Shown here: piece by piece, positions 26,861 to 35,167 of the stretch
How positions within the stretch are numbered: position 1 is the stretch's first letter
Layout of the letters: each line of letters opens with the position of its first letter
NCBI RefSeq assembly: GCF_003067705.1
Contig: NZ_QANL01000003.1
Coordinates: forward strand, 124,001-188,000
DNA: 64,000 bases
Source of the DNA: Planctomonas deserti
GTDB lineage: Bacteria > Actinomycetota > Actinomycetes > Actinomycetales > Microbacteriaceae
Direction: 5' to 3'
Notes under the pieces: generated by a model
The model's input: only the letters and a program-made list of their open reading frames with translations
What the model was told of the DNA's origin: nothing
Databases searched by the model: none
Translations under genes and position numbers: made by a program

Positions 26861-28369
26861 ATGGGAACCATCGGGGCGGCGGTACGCGCGCGCGGCTGGG
26901 GCTGGCGGCACGCGGGACGCTCGAGCTGGGCGGTGCGCGGCCTCGACCTCGACGTCCAGCCGGGGGAGCGCATCCTCCTGCTCGGAGCGAGCGGCGCCGG
27001 CAAGTCGACTCTGCTGCACGCTCTCGCCGGTGTGCTGGGCGGCGAGGACGAGGGGGAGACCGCGGGCTCCCTCGTCCTCGACGGCGGCCCTCCCGAGGCG
27101 GCCCGCGGGCGGGCGGGACTCCTGCTGCAGGACCCCGACTCGCAGGTGATCCTGTCCCGGGTCGGTGACGACGTCGCCTTCGGCTGCGAGAACCTGCGCG
27201 TGCCGCGGGACGAGATCTGGCGTCGCGTGCCCCGTGCCCTCGCCGACGTCGGGCTCGACCTGCCGCTCGGCCACCCCACCGCCGAGCTGTCCGGCGGTCA
27301 GAAGCAGCGCCTCGCCCTCGCGGGGGTGCTGGCGATGCGCCCGGGGCTGCTGCTGCTGGACGAGCCGACGGCCAACCTCGACCCGGACGGCGTGCGCGAG
27401 GTCCGTGACGCCGTCGGCCGGGTGACCGAGACGACGGGCGCGACGCTGATCGTCGTCGAGCACCGCGTCGACGTCTGGCGCGGCCTCGTGGATCGGGTCG
27501 TCGTGCTGGAGCCCGGCGGCGGGGTGCTCGCCGACGGCCGGCCCGACGACGTCCTCGGCCGGGAGGGGGCGCGGCTCGCGGAGTCCGGCGTCTGGGTGAC
27601 GGACGAGCTGCCCGGGATGCCGCGGCGTCCCGGCATCCGGACGGGGGACGCCCTCCTCGGAGCGGACGGGCTCGCGGTCGCCCGCGTCCCCGGCCGTGCC
27701 GTCGCGTCGGGCATCGATTTCGCGCTCGCGGCGGGCACCGCGCTCGCCGTCACCGGCCCGAACGGCGCGGGGAAGTCCACCCTCGGCCTCACGCTAGCCG
27801 GGCTGCTGAAGCCCGCCGGCGGGAGCCTGCGCGCGACCGCCGCCCTCGCCCGCGGTGCGGGAGTCGCTCCGCACGCGTGGCGATCCCGGGAACTGCTGAC
27901 CCGCATCGGCACGGTGTTCCAGGACCCCGAGCATCAGTTCCTCGCGCCCACCGTGCGGCGGGAGCTGGAGGTCGGGCCGGCCGCCCTGCGCCTGCCCGCG
28001 TCGGAGATCGCCGAGCGGGTGGACGCGCTGCTCGACCGGCTGCGCCTCGCCGGGCTGGCGGACGCCAACCCGTTCACGCTCTCCGGGGGCGAGAAGCGCC
28101 GGCTGTCGGTCGCCACCGTGCTCGCCACCCGCCCGGACGTCCTCGTGCTCGACGAGCCGACGTTCGGGCAGGACTCGCGGACCTGGCGGGAGCTCGTCGG
28201 CATCCTCGCCGAGCTCCTCGACGACGGGTCGGCCGTCGTTGCCGTGACCCACGACCACCTCCTCGTGAAGGCCCTCGCGGACCACGAGCTGCGGTTGACG
28301 GCGGCACCCGCGGTACCTGCTGCCACCGCTGCTTCTCCTACCGCGGTTTCACAGGGGCGACGGCGATGA
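26861..28369 (+). CDS. ykoD: ECF transporter fused double ATPase YkoD
   Basis: A 502-residue protein with two ABC ATPase domains in one chain. Domain 1 has Walker A GASGAGKSTLL, signature LSGGQKQRLAL and Walker B LLLLDEPTANLDPD; domain 2 has GPNGAGKSTL, LSGGEKRRLSV and VLVLDEPTFGQDSR. It powers the YkoE/YkoC membrane module from the cytoplasmic face. All catalytic motifs are intact in both halves. The stop overlaps the T-component ATG by four bases, indicating translational coupling. Confidence 0.93.
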   Translation: MGTIGAAVRARGWGWRHAGRSSWAVRGLDLDVQPGERILLLGASGAGKSTLLHALAGVLGGEDEGETAGSLVLDGGPPEAARGRAGLLLQDPDSQVILSRVGDDVAFGCENLRVPRDEIWRRVPRALADVGLDLPLGHPTAELSGGQKQRLALAGVLAMRPGLLLLDEPTANLDPDGVREVRDAVGRVTETTGATLIVVEHRVDVWRGLVDRVVVLEPGGGVLADGRPDDVLGREGARLAESGVWVTDELPGMPRRPGIRTGDALLGADGLAVARVPGRAVASGIDFALAAGTALAVTGPNGAGKSTLGLTLAGLLKPAGGSLRATAALARGAGVAPHAWRSRELLTRIGTVFQDPEHQFLAPTVRRELEVGPAALRLPASEIAERVDALLDRLRLAGLADANPFTLSGGEKRRLSVATVLATRPDVLVLDEPTFGQDSRTWRELVGILAELLDDGSAVVAVTHDHLLVKALADHELRLTAAPAVPAATAASPTAVSQGRRR

Positions 28370-29148
28370 CCGCCCTCGCCAGCGGAAGGGTCGGGGCGGG
28401 CGCCGCCCGGATCAACCCCGTCACGAAGCTCGGCTGTGCGCTCGTGCTCAGCATTGCGCTCGTGCTATCACTCGACTGGGTCTCCGCGACCGTCGCGCTG
28501 CTGCTCGAGATCCCGCTGTTCCTCGCGGCCGGGCTCCGGCCCCGGACCTTCCTGCTGCGCACCCTTCCGGTGTGGATCGCCGCCCCCGGTGCCGCGGCGA
28601 CCATTGCGCTCTACGGCAGGGTCGGCGGCGAGATCCACTTCACGTTCGCGCTCGCGACGGTGTCCGACGGCTCGCTCGAGCTCGCCCTCGCGACGCTCCT
28701 GCGCGTGCTCGCGATCGGCCTGCCGGCCATCGTGCTCTTCGTCACCGTCGACCCGACCGATCTCGCCGACGGTCTCGGTCAGATCGCCCACCTGCCCAGC
28801 CGCTTCGTCCTCGGCGCGCTCGCCGGACTCCGACTCGTGGGGCTGTTCGTGCAGGACTGGCGCTCGCTCGAGCTGGCGCGCCGCGCGCGCGGGGTCGCGG
28901 ATCAGGGGCGGCTGCGCCGCTTCGCCGGGCAGGCGTTCGCCCTGCTCGTGCTCTCCATCCGGCGCGGGAGCAAGCTCGCGACCGCCATGGAGGCGCGCGG
29001 CTTCGGCGCGTCGAACCAGCGCACCTGGGCGCGACCGTCCACCCTCGGGCGGGGCGACGCCGTGCTCCTCGCCTGGACCCTCGTCATCGCCGGTGGTGCC
29101 ATCGCCGCGGCCGTCGCCGCCGGGACGTGGAACTTCCTTGGCCGCTGA
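28366..29148 (+). CDS. ykoC: ECF transporter T component YkoC
   Basis: A 260-residue transmembrane coupling protein (CbiQ/EcfT family) that links the ATPases to the substrate subunit. It begins with the family's NPVTKLGCAL helix, has about five membrane segments, and carries the two Ala-Arg-Gly coupling motifs in LARRARGVAD and AMEARGFGAS. ATG at 28366 overlaps the ATPase stop codon. With ykoE and ykoD it forms a complete importer under the TPP riboswitch. Confidence 0.9.
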   Translation: MTALASGRVGAGAARINPVTKLGCALVLSIALVLSLDWVSATVALLLEIPLFLAAGLRPRTFLLRTLPVWIAAPGAAATIALYGRVGGEIHFTFALATVSDGSLELALATLLRVLAIGLPAIVLFVTVDPTDLADGLGQIAHLPSRFVLGALAGLRLVGLFVQDWRSLELARRARGVADQGRLRRFAGQAFALLVLSIRRGSKLATAMEARGFGASNQRTWARPSTLGRGDAVLLAWTLVIAGGAIAAAVAAGTWNFLGR

Positions 29149-29167
29149 CGCGCGGGCCGAGCTTCGG

Positions 29168-29710
29168 ATGGGCGGGGCGGTGGAGCGGGTCCTCGCGGCA
29201 GCGCTGGCCGGCTCGGTGCGGCCGGTCGTGCTCATCGACGGAGGGTCGGGTTCCGGCAAGAGCACGCTGGCGACCGCCCTGGTCGCGGCGTGGCCCGGCG
29301 CGGTGTCGCTGGTGCGGCTGGACGACGTGTACCCGGGCTGGGACGGCCTCGCGGCGGCGTCGGAGCACGTGCGCGAGCACACCCTCACGGGACGGCATCC
29401 GCGCTGGCGGCGCTGGGACTGGCAGGCGGAGCGCCCGGGGGAGTGGCACGACCTCGATCCCGCCCTGCCGCTGATCGTCGAGGGCTGCGGCAGCCTCAGC
29501 CGCGCCAACCGCGCGCTCGCCACCCTCGGCGTCTGGCTGGAGCTGGACGCGGCGGAGCGCAGGCGGCGGGCGCTGGCCCGGGACGGGGACCTGTACGCAC
29601 CGTACTGGGAGCGCTGGGCGATCCAGGAGCGCCGGTTCGCCGAGCGTGAGCACCCGCGAGAGCTCGCCGACGTCGTGCTGGCCGGGGGATTCACCGGAGC
29701 CGCGGAGTAG
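29168..29710 (+). CDS. P-loop kinase-like ATP-binding protein
   Basis: A 180-residue P-loop NTPase resembling small nucleoside/uridine kinases. Walker A is GGSGSGKSTLA near residue 22, followed by SLVRLDDVYPGWDGL, the acidic switch typical of kinases of this group. The rest is Trp/Arg-rich (RWRRWDWQAERPGEW) with LIVEGCGSLS in place of a Walker B strand. The substrate is unknown. ATG at 29168 is chosen; TTG at 29138 would overlap ykoC. Same strand as the thiamine transporter, so possible co-regulation, though no thiamine-kinase motif is apparent. Confidence 0.75.
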   Translation: MGGAVERVLAAALAGSVRPVVLIDGGSGSGKSTLATALVAAWPGAVSLVRLDDVYPGWDGLAAASEHVREHTLTGRHPRWRRWDWQAERPGEWHDLDPALPLIVEGCGSLSRANRALATLGVWLELDAAERRRRALARDGDLYAPYWERWAIQERRFAEREHPRELADVVLAGGFTGAAE

Positions 29711-29713
29711 CGT
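29708..29713 (+). promoter_or_regulatory. -10 box for leaderless small gene
   Basis: TAGCGT, which overlaps the stop of the previous gene, lies seven bases before the ATG at 29721. Confidence 0.45.
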
Positions 29714-29720
29714 TGACGGT

Positions 29721-29993
29721 ATGACTGACAGCACCGATCACACCAACAAGTACCTCGCCGTCTTCGCCGACGGCCCGGTGGGCGGAACGACCGAGACCCG
29801 CCAGCTCGAGGACGGCAAGTACGAGGAGCGCCTCAGCCGCGTCGTCCTCCTGCAGAACGTCGATGCCATCTTCTGGTACCGCGCGACGGAGAGCCGCGAG
29901 ATCCAGGGCGAGCAGCACGTGACCTACGTCTTCGATCCCGAGGGCAGCGACTCGCTCGAGACGAACGACGAGGTCAACTCGCACGCCTTCTAG
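29721..29993 (+). CDS. Conserved hypothetical protein (90 aa)
   Basis: A 90-residue acidic, soluble protein starting MTDSTDHTNKYLAVFADGPV and containing RVVLLQNVDAIFWYRATESR and HVTYVFDPEGSDSLE. Beta-strand-rich segments suggest a small globular fold, in contrast to the disordered acidic proteins elsewhere in the window. I cannot assign a family or function. It is followed by a strong hairpin and probably transcribed alone. Confidence 0.6.
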   Translation: MTDSTDHTNKYLAVFADGPVGGTTETRQLEDGKYEERLSRVVLLQNVDAIFWYRATESREIQGEQHVTYVFDPEGSDSLETNDEVNSHAF

Positions 29994-30005
29994 GCCCACA
30001 CGTCA

Positions 30006-30045
30006 CCGCCCCTTCGCTCGGCCGTTCCGGTCGGCGGAGGGGCGG
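30006..30045. terminator. Hairpin between convergent genes
   Basis: CCGCCCCTTCGC pairs with GCGGAGGGGCGG (12 bp, one G-U) and the stem continues inward; TTCGTTGTTC follows on the plus strand. It lies between the 90-aa gene and the convergent D,D-carboxypeptidase-like gene. Confidence 0.7.
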
Positions 30046-30053
30046 TTCGTTGT

Positions 30054-31334
30054 TCAGCGGGCCAGCACCCCGCCCGGGCCGAAGACCCACTCCCAGAAGC
30101 TGGCGAGCATCGGGATGGGATGGAGCAGCCGCCACCCCGGCCCCGGATCCGGTACCGACGCGGTGGCGACGAGCGGCAACTCGACCGCCTTCCCGTCCAG
30201 TTCGAAGGCCAGCACGCCGACCCGGTCGCCCTTGCGCACCGTGCGGATCTCCTCGGCGTCGACGCGGCCGGTGGGCGGCGCCCCGGACCAGCTCACCGCG
30301 CGCAGCTCCTCGCCCACGACGGCGGTGGTCCGGTCGCCCCAGGCCGTCTGGTAGGCGACGGCCTCGGCGCCCGCGGCAGCGAGCACCACCTCGCCGAGGC
30401 TGGCGCGGGCATCCGTGAGGAACGCGTCCATGTCCGCGTTCAGCCGCTCGTACGAGGGCTGGCGCAGGAACGCGCCGTACACCGTCGTCGTGCTTTCGCC
30501 GAGGGGCAGGGGCACGGCGAACAGCAGGCAGACCCCCGCCGCGTCCGTGAAGCTTCGGCTGAGGCCCCGGATGCCGTCGGCCGCCCGGTACTCGGCCTCG
30601 TTCGCGATGACCACCCCTCGCGACGTCGTGACCGACGGGGCGGGCAGGACCTCGCCGAGGAACGGCGTGTTGTCGGCGATCTCGGCCAGGCGGGCGAGGT
30701 CGGCGGCCGTGCCGACGCTGCTCTCATCCAGACCCGTCGCGTCGGTGACGACCGTGTCCCGCAGCCCATGCGAGCGCAACCAGCGCTCCGCCGCGGCCGG
30801 ATAGGCCTCCAGCGAGCCGAACGCCCAGCGCACAAGGGCGTCCGCGTGGTTGTTGCTCGAGCCGAGCAGCACGGCCTGCAGCATCTCGCGCTGGGTCCAG
30901 GTGTCGCCCTCGACGACGGCTATGGCCCGCGCGCCGGCGTCCCGGTAGTCGAGGTAGGACTGGTAGTCGTCCGCCGTGACGGGGATGCTGTCACCGTTCC
31001 GGCCCGGCTCAAGCGGATGCTCGTCCAAGGTCACGAGCGCCGCGACGAGCTTTGCGACGCCGGCCATCGGTACCGGCTCTGTCGTGCCCGAGGTGCCGAG
31101 CAGCGTCGTGCTGCCGGCGAGCAGTGCCGCGCTCGCGCCCTCCGCGGGGAGCACGGGCGCCTCGGCGGGATCGGCCGCCGGAGCGGCGAGGTCGACGAGC
31201 ACGGGTTCGGCCGCGGGCAGCGGGGGGAGCAGCGTGACGGGTCCGTAGAGTCCCACCGCCAGGATCACGAGGGCGCCCAGCGCACCGCTCACGACCCGCC
31301 GCGCCCGCCGGTCCTCGTTCGTGCCACGCCCCAT
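30054..31334 (-). CDS. D-Ala-D-Ala carboxypeptidase (S11) homologue, predicted inactive
   Basis: A 426-residue exported protein with an N-terminal membrane anchor (about 13-37) and an S11 penicillin-binding-protein fold, including VLLGSSNNHADALVRW and FTDAAGVCLLFAVP. The catalytic SxxK motif is replaced by G92-V-A-K95, so the serine nucleophile is missing. The KTG triad, expected just before FTDAAG, reads S259-R260-S261. Only the SxN-like S160-N region remains. It is therefore probably a non-catalytic homologue, perhaps a peptidoglycan-binding or scaffold protein. The frame is intact, with no sign of pseudogene decay. Confidence 0.8.
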   Translation of the reverse strand: MGRGTNEDRRARRVVSGALGALVILAVGLYGPVTLLPPLPAAEPVLVDLAAPAADPAEAPVLPAEGASAALLAGSTTLLGTSGTTEPVPMAGVAKLVAALVTLDEHPLEPGRNGDSIPVTADDYQSYLDYRDAGARAIAVVEGDTWTQREMLQAVLLGSSNNHADALVRWAFGSLEAYPAAAERWLRSHGLRDTVVTDATGLDESSVGTAADLARLAEIADNTPFLGEVLPAPSVTTSRGVVIANEAEYRAADGIRGLSRSFTDAAGVCLLFAVPLPLGESTTTVYGAFLRQPSYERLNADMDAFLTDARASLGEVVLAAAGAEAVAYQTAWGDRTTAVVGEELRAVSWSGAPPTGRVDAEEIRTVRKGDRVGVLAFELDGKAVELPLVATASVPDPGPGWRLLHPIPMLASFWEWVFGPGGVLAR

Positions 31335-31358
31335 CCCGTCAGGCTAACGAACGGGCCG

Positions 31359-31709
31359 TCAGTCCCACCCGAGCTCGTGCAGCCTGTCGTCGTCGATGCC
31401 GTAGAAGTGCGCGATCTCGTGCACAAGCGTGACGTGGATCTCGTCGCGCAGCTGCTCCTCGTCCTCGCTGACGGCGAGCAGCGGTTCGCGGTAGAGGATG
31501 ATGCGGTCCGGCATCTCGCCGAAGCCGTACTGGCCGCGCTCCGTCAGCGACACGCCGTCGTAGAGGCCGAGCAGGTCGAGCGTTCCGTCCTCCGGACGGT
31601 CCTCGACCACGAAGACGACATTGTCCAGCCCGTCGACCATGTCGTCGGGCAGCTCGTCCAGCTCGGCGACGACCAACCGCTCGAACTCGTCCCGGTCCAC
31701 CTCGCGCAT
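31359..31709 (-). CDS. Small metallopeptidase-like protein (HExxH)
   Basis: A 116-residue zincin-like protein of the small minimal metallopeptidase group common in Actinobacteria. The HEIAHFYGIDD motif near the C-terminus supplies two zinc histidines and the catalytic Glu, with D in GIDDD as possible third ligand. The N-terminal half has VDRDEFERLVVAELDELPDD. No signal peptide is present, so it is cytoplasmic. Substrate is unknown. ATG at 31709 is chosen at the start of the conserved region. Confidence 0.8.
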   Translation of the reverse strand: MREVDRDEFERLVVAELDELPDDMVDGLDNVVFVVEDRPEDGTLDLLGLYDGVSLTERGQYGFGEMPDRIILYREPLLAVSEDEEQLRDEIHVTLVHEIAHFYGIDDDRLHELGWD

Positions 31710-31782
31710 TGGTTCAGCCTGGCACAGCCAGCCTGAGCGGCTCCGGACGGCACCGCCGCCGGGAGCCGAAGCGCGACCTCGG

Positions 31783-31822
31783 GAAAGAGAAAGGCCCGGT
31801 CCGACACGAGGTCGGACCGGGC
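31783..31822 (-). terminator. Terminator of tRNA-His
   Basis: A perfect 12-bp stem (31794-31805 with 31811-31822) with a five-base loop. Read on the minus strand it is followed by CTTTCTCTTTCCC, a T-rich tract. It lies a few bases beyond the 3' end of tRNA-His. Confidence 0.8.
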
Positions 31823-31827
31823 TATGG

Positions 31828-31901
31828 GGTGGACGACGGGGCTCGAACCCGCGACATCCGGCTCCACAAGCCAGCGCTCTGCCAACTGAGCTACGCCCAC
31901 C
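31828..31901 (-). tRNA. tRNA-His (GTG anticodon)
   Basis: A full cloverleaf is readable on the minus strand. Acceptor GTGGGCG pairs with CGTCCAC, the D arm is GCTCAGTTGGCAGAGC, the anticodon loop CTTGTGG holds anticodon GTG, and the T arm contains GGGTTCGAGCCCC. An extra G at position -1 opposite C73 confirms histidine identity. The CCA end is not encoded. Confidence 0.95.
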
Positions 31902-31949
31902 ATGTGCGCTCCCGACCCGAGGGCCGAGCATCGCGACTGGAAGAGTCTA

Positions 31950-32570
31950 TTACAACCGAGAGCCCCACTTGTTCACCGTGGCGGAGGAAATCGCCTGGAC
32001 GTCCTCCGTCGTCGGTCCGGGGGCGGCAACGAACAGCGAGGAACGGTAGTAGTCGAGCTCCCGGATGGACTCCAGGATGTCGGCGAGCGCCCGGTGGCCG
32101 CCGTTCTTCTCGGGGGAGTTGAAGTAGATGCGGGGGTACCAGCGGCGGGCGAGCTCCTTGATGGAGGAGACGTCGACGCTGCGGTAGTGGAGGTGGCTGT
32201 CGACGCGCGGCATGTACTTCGCGAGGAAGGTGCGGTCGGTGCCGATCGTGTTGCCGGCGATGGGCGCCTGCTGGCCGACCGGCACGTATTTGAGGATGTA
32301 CTCGAGCACCGCGTACTCTGCGTCGGCCAGGCTGACGCCGCCCGGGATCTCCTCGAGGAGTCCGGAATCGCTGTGCATCTTCGTGACGAACTCGCCCATG
32401 TTCGCGAGGGCGGCGTCGTCCGGCTTGATGACGATGCTGAAGCCGGGGTGCACGGGCTGCAGCTCCCAGTCGGTGATCACGACGGCCACCTCGACCAACT
32501 CGTCGATAGCGATGTCGAGTCCTGTCATCTCGCAGTCGATCCAGACGAGATGCTCAGCGTTGTTGGCCAT
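31950..32570 (-). CDS. orn: Oligoribonuclease
   Basis: A 206-residue DEDDh 3'-5' exoribonuclease that degrades di- to short oligoribonucleotides, including linear cyclic-di-GMP products. The exo I motif is WIDCEMTGLD (D12, E14). Other landmarks are IAGNTIGTDRTFL, DVSSIKELARRWYP, and GGHRALADILESI with the catalytic His and Asp. Length is normal for Orn, with a slightly long C-terminus ending in VNKWGSRL. It lies immediately upstream of tRNA-His on the same strand. Confidence 0.96.
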   Translation of the reverse strand: MANNAEHLVWIDCEMTGLDIAIDELVEVAVVITDWELQPVHPGFSIVIKPDDAALANMGEFVTKMHSDSGLLEEIPGGVSLADAEYAVLEYILKYVPVGQQAPIAGNTIGTDRTFLAKYMPRVDSHLHYRSVDVSSIKELARRWYPRIYFNSPEKNGGHRALADILESIRELDYYRSSLFVAAPGPTTEDVQAISSATVNKWGSRL

Positions 32571-32614
32571 CCCTCGAGTCTACCGAGCGTGATCGGCGCC
32601 CCCCGGCGCCTGCG

Positions 32615-32620
32615 TACACT
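32615..32620 (+). promoter_or_regulatory. -10 box for SCO4848-type gene
   Basis: TACACT is followed by six bases and the GTG at 32627; no ribosome site is present, so the transcript is likely leaderless. Confidence 0.6.
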
Positions 32621-32626
32621 CGGTCG

Positions 32627-32854
32627 GTGACCATCGCCCTCGCCCTGTTCCTGCTCGTCAACGCCGCCTGGAGCTTCTTCGTCTGGCCCGCGTTCCTCCG
32701 CCGCGTCGCCCGCGACCCGCGCGCCCGCACGTCCACGGGTGCGGCGACCCGGTTCCTCCGGGTCCACCAGATCCTCGTGACCGTGTCGCTGCTGCTCGCC
32801 CTCGGGCTCGCGATCTTCGGCATCGTCGGCCTGGTCCGCGGCACCTACGCGTGA
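32627..32854 (+). CDS. SCO4848 family membrane protein
   Basis: A 75-residue membrane protein with two hydrophobic helices (about 3-20 and 48-70) linked by a basic loop (FLRRVARDPRARTSTGAATR). Sequence and size fit the actinobacterial SCO4848 family, whose function is unknown. The GTG start is supported by a -10 box six bases upstream. The next feature is tRNA-Arg, 44 bp downstream. Confidence 0.8.
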   Translation: MTIALALFLLVNAAWSFFVWPAFLRRVARDPRARTSTGAATRFLRVHQILVTVSLLLALGLAIFGIVGLVRGTYA

Positions 32855-32898
32855 CATCGGCGCGAAACACGGCCGCGGTATCGTTGTAGCGACGCAAC

Positions 32899-32971
32899 GC
32901 CCTCGTAGCTCAGCGGATAGAGCAGGAGCCTTCTAATCTCTTGGTCGCAGGTTCGATTCCTGCCGAGGGCA
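32899..32971 (+). tRNA. tRNA-Arg (TCT anticodon)
   Basis: Acceptor GCCCTCG pairs with CGAGGGC, the D arm is GCTC/GAGC, the anticodon loop CTTCTAA carries TCT, and the T arm is GCAGG/CCTGC around TTCGATT. The anticodon stem has a C-U mismatch next to the loop and a terminal G-U pair. CCA is not encoded: the sequence after discriminator A is C then the GTG of nadE. Confidence 0.95.
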
Positions 32972-32972
32972 C

Positions 32973-33803
32973 GTGACCGATATGCGTGAACTGCAGACCC
33001 GTATCATCGCCGACCTCGACGTCGTGCCCCGGATCGATCCTGCCGAGGAGGTGCGCAAGCGCGTCACCTTCCTGAAGGACTACCTGCGCCACACGGGTGC
33101 CGCGGGCTTCGTGCTCGGCATCAGCGGTGGCCAGGACTCCTCGCTCGCCGGCCGGCTCGCCCAGCTCGCCGTCGAGGAGCTGGCCGAGGAGGGCGTGCAG
33201 GCCACGTTCATCGCGGCGCGGCTGCCCTACAACGTGCAGGCCGACGAGGACGACGCGCAGCTCGCGCTCACCTTCATCCGGCCGCAGCGCTCCGTGGCCT
33301 TCAACATCCACCGGGCCGTCGACGGCTTCGAGGCCGAGTACGCGGATGCCGTGGGCGCGGAGATGACGGACTTCACCAAGGGCAACGTCAAGGCGCGCGC
33401 CCGCATGATCGCCCAGTACGCGATCGCCGGTCAGGAAGGTCTGCTGGTCATCGGCACCGACCACGCCGCCGAGGCCGTCACCGGCTTCTTCACCAAGTAC
33501 GGCGACGGCGGTGCCGACCTGCTGCCCCTGACCGGACTGACCAAGCGACAGGGCCGGGCCCTGCTCGAGCACCTCGGCGCGCCCGAGCGGCTGTACCTGA
33601 AGGCCCCGACCGCCGACCTGCTCGACGACACCCCGGGACAGACGGACGAGGCCAACCTCGGACTCCGGTACGCGGACATCGACGACTACCTCGAGGGCAA
33701 GGATGTCCCCGACGACGTCGCCGAGGCGATCGGTGCCCGGTATCTCGCGACGGAGCACAAGCGGCGCGTTCCCGCCTCGATGTTCGACGAGTGGTGGCGC
33801 TGA
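32973..33803 (+). CDS. nadE: Ammonia-dependent NAD(+) synthetase
   Basis: A 276-residue NadE that amidates nicotinate adenine dinucleotide with ammonia and ATP. The PP-loop is SGGQDSS at 51-57. [44 protein letters not shown] and the C-terminal EHKRRVP complete the family pattern, close to E. coli NadE. The first usable start, GTG at 32973, lies two bases after the 3' end of tRNA-Arg; ATG at 32982 is the alternative and aligns well with E. coli NadE. Co-transcription with the tRNA is therefore likely. Confidence 0.96.
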   Translation: MTDMRELQTRIIADLDVVPRIDPAEEVRKRVTFLKDYLRHTGAAGFVLGISGGQDSSLAGRLAQLAVEELAEEGVQATFIAARLPYNVQADEDDAQLALTFIRPQRSVAFNIHRAVDGFEAEYADAVGAEMTDFTKGNVKARARMIAQYAIAGQEGLLVIGTDHAAEAVTGFFTKYGDGGADLLPLTGLTKRQGRALLEHLGAPERLYLKAPTADLLDDTPGQTDEANLGLRYADIDDYLEGKDVPDDVAEAIGARYLATEHKRRVPASMFDEWWR

Positions 33804-33826
33804 CCCGGGTAGCGCTGACAGTGAGA

Positions 33827-33856
33827 GGGGGCCGCTTCCGGATCGGAAGCGGCCCC
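33827..33856 (+). terminator. Terminator after nadE
   Basis: A perfect 12-bp stem (33827-33838 with 33845-33856) with a six-base loop, followed by TTCTC, 23 bp after the nadE stop and between convergent genes. Confidence 0.75.
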
Positions 33857-33890
33857 TTCTCATGCGCCGGGTTGGCGGGAAACGGCGGTG

Positions 33891-34700
33891 CTAGCTATGC
33901 GACCCGTCCGCATCCCGCGACGAGGAGTCAGGGGAGGACGCGGGCACCGGCTGCAGGTCGTAGTCCGCGACCGGCGCCTCGACCTCGCGGGAGCCGGACT
34001 GCGAACGGGGGATGGGCGAGACCGGCAGGGTCATCGTCTCCGTCTCGTTCTGCTGCTGGGCGGCCGGCTGCGCGGCGGGCCGGGAGTCGGCGGACACGAC
34101 GGGTGAGGCGGTCCGGCCGCCGCGGTGCTGCGACTCGTAGCGCTCGGCCTGCTGCTGCGCGACCCACGCGTCCTGGCGGCTCTGCAGCTCCCTCTCGGTG
34201 TCGCTCACCTCGATCGACCAGCGGGCGATGTCGCTCTGGAAGATCTTCCGGGCGCGACCCGGGCGGTGCTGCCACTCCACGAGCCGGTTGCGGAACTCCG
34301 TGAGCAGCGTGTCGAACTGGTAGGCGAAGGTGGCGCTGCCGCGCTTGAACTCGGCGATCTCGTGCTCGGCCCAGTCGGCCGCCACGTCCGCACCGCGGAT
34401 GGGCAGCATGCGCACCTGGATGTCCGCGTCCCCCGCGGCCCGGTCCGCGAGCAGCTGCTCCTGCGGCGACAGCGAGTGCCAGACGGCCGCCTGACGTGCC
34501 GCGCCCACCAGCGTGCCGATGGCCGCGGCCTTCAGCTCACGGTCCTGCCGCGCGAGCAGGCGCTTGATGGCACCGCGGGCGATCAGGGCGGCGATGACGC
34601 CGGCCAGCACGATGGCGACGAAGGGAAGAACCGCGCTCGTCATGATCGTCGAGCCCGGCTCCGAGGTCACCCAGTTCACGAGATTGTTCCACCACTCCAT
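33891..34700 (-). CDS. Single-pass membrane protein with helical cytoplasmic domain
   Basis: A 269-residue protein. A hydrophobic helix at about 20-43 (SAVLPFVAIVLAGVIAALIA) anchors it. A charged helical domain follows (about 44-190, with ERELQSRQDAWVAQQQAERY suggesting a coiled coil), then a Ser/Pro/Gln-rich disordered tail to the end. No enzymatic motif is visible and the family is not known to me. Placement after nadE and before a small unknown gene gives no functional hint. Confidence 0.7.
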   Translation of the reverse strand: MEWWNNLVNWVTSEPGSTIMTSAVLPFVAIVLAGVIAALIARGAIKRLLARQDRELKAAAIGTLVGAARQAAVWHSLSPQEQLLADRAAGDADIQVRMLPIRGADVAADWAEHEIAEFKRGSATFAYQFDTLLTEFRNRLVEWQHRPGRARKIFQSDIARWSIEVSDTERELQSRQDAWVAQQQAERYESQHRGGRTASPVVSADSRPAAQPAAQQQNETETMTLPVSPIPRSQSGSREVEAPVADYDLQPVPASSPDSSSRDADGSHS

Positions 34701-34755
34701 GCCCGCAGATTACGTGCGGGCCAGCGGTTCCCCGGGAAGGCGGCGCGGTGTGGCG

Positions 34756-34995
34756 TCAGGCGAAGCGCAGGCAGTCGATCGCGTCCTGCAGGCGCCAGAA
34801 CTCGCCGAGCGGCACGAAGCCGCGCTTGTCGGCGGTGAGCCGCTTGGCTCGGAATCGCTCGCCGCGCTCGTCGGGCACGCTCTCGATGTAGCCGAGCACG
34901 CTGCCGGACGAGCGGAGCACCCGCCACAGGCCGTTGTGCAGCTGCACCAGGGTCGGCGCGGACGAGACGCGGGGCGGCAGGGTGAGTGTTGCCAT
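34756..34995 (-). CDS. Small conserved hypothetical protein (79 aa)
   Basis: A 79-residue protein, predicted mixed alpha/beta, containing LVQLHNGLWRVLRSSGSVLG and ending in RLQDAIDCLRFA. The strand-turn-strand followed by a C-terminal helix resembles the layout of the 67-aa protein at 36937-37140 (GSIHSREDGYVVRL then EIAKSALQGM), so the two may be distant relatives; this is speculative. The ATG at 34995 is supported by GGAGG four bases upstream. Function unknown. Confidence 0.65.
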   Translation of the reverse strand: MATLTLPPRVSSAPTLVQLHNGLWRVLRSSGSVLGYIESVPDERGERFRAKRLTADKRGFVPLGEFWRLQDAIDCLRFA

Positions 34996-35107
34996 GGGTC
35001 CTCCGTTCGTGCCGCCGGCCCGGCGGTGTCGTGGTGATGACTCAACGGTACGAGCCACCACCGACATTCCAGCCCGGTGAGCGCCGGGTCCTGAGTGACA
35101 CGAGAAA

Positions 35108-35140
35108 CGCCGCCGGCCCCCCTGGGAGGGGCCGGCGGCG
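35108..35140 (-). terminator. Terminator after the aldo/keto reductase gene
   Basis: A perfect 13-bp GC stem (35108-35120 with 35128-35140) with a seven-base loop. On the minus strand, downstream of the reductase stop, it is followed by TTTCTC. Confidence 0.75.
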
Positions 35141-35167
35141 TCGCTCAGTGAACGGGCGGAGGAGGGG

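Noticed and set aside
26861-28369. Frameshift fusion of two ABC ATPase genes
   Set aside because: Fused tandem ATPases are normal for YkoD, and both domains are complete in one frame.
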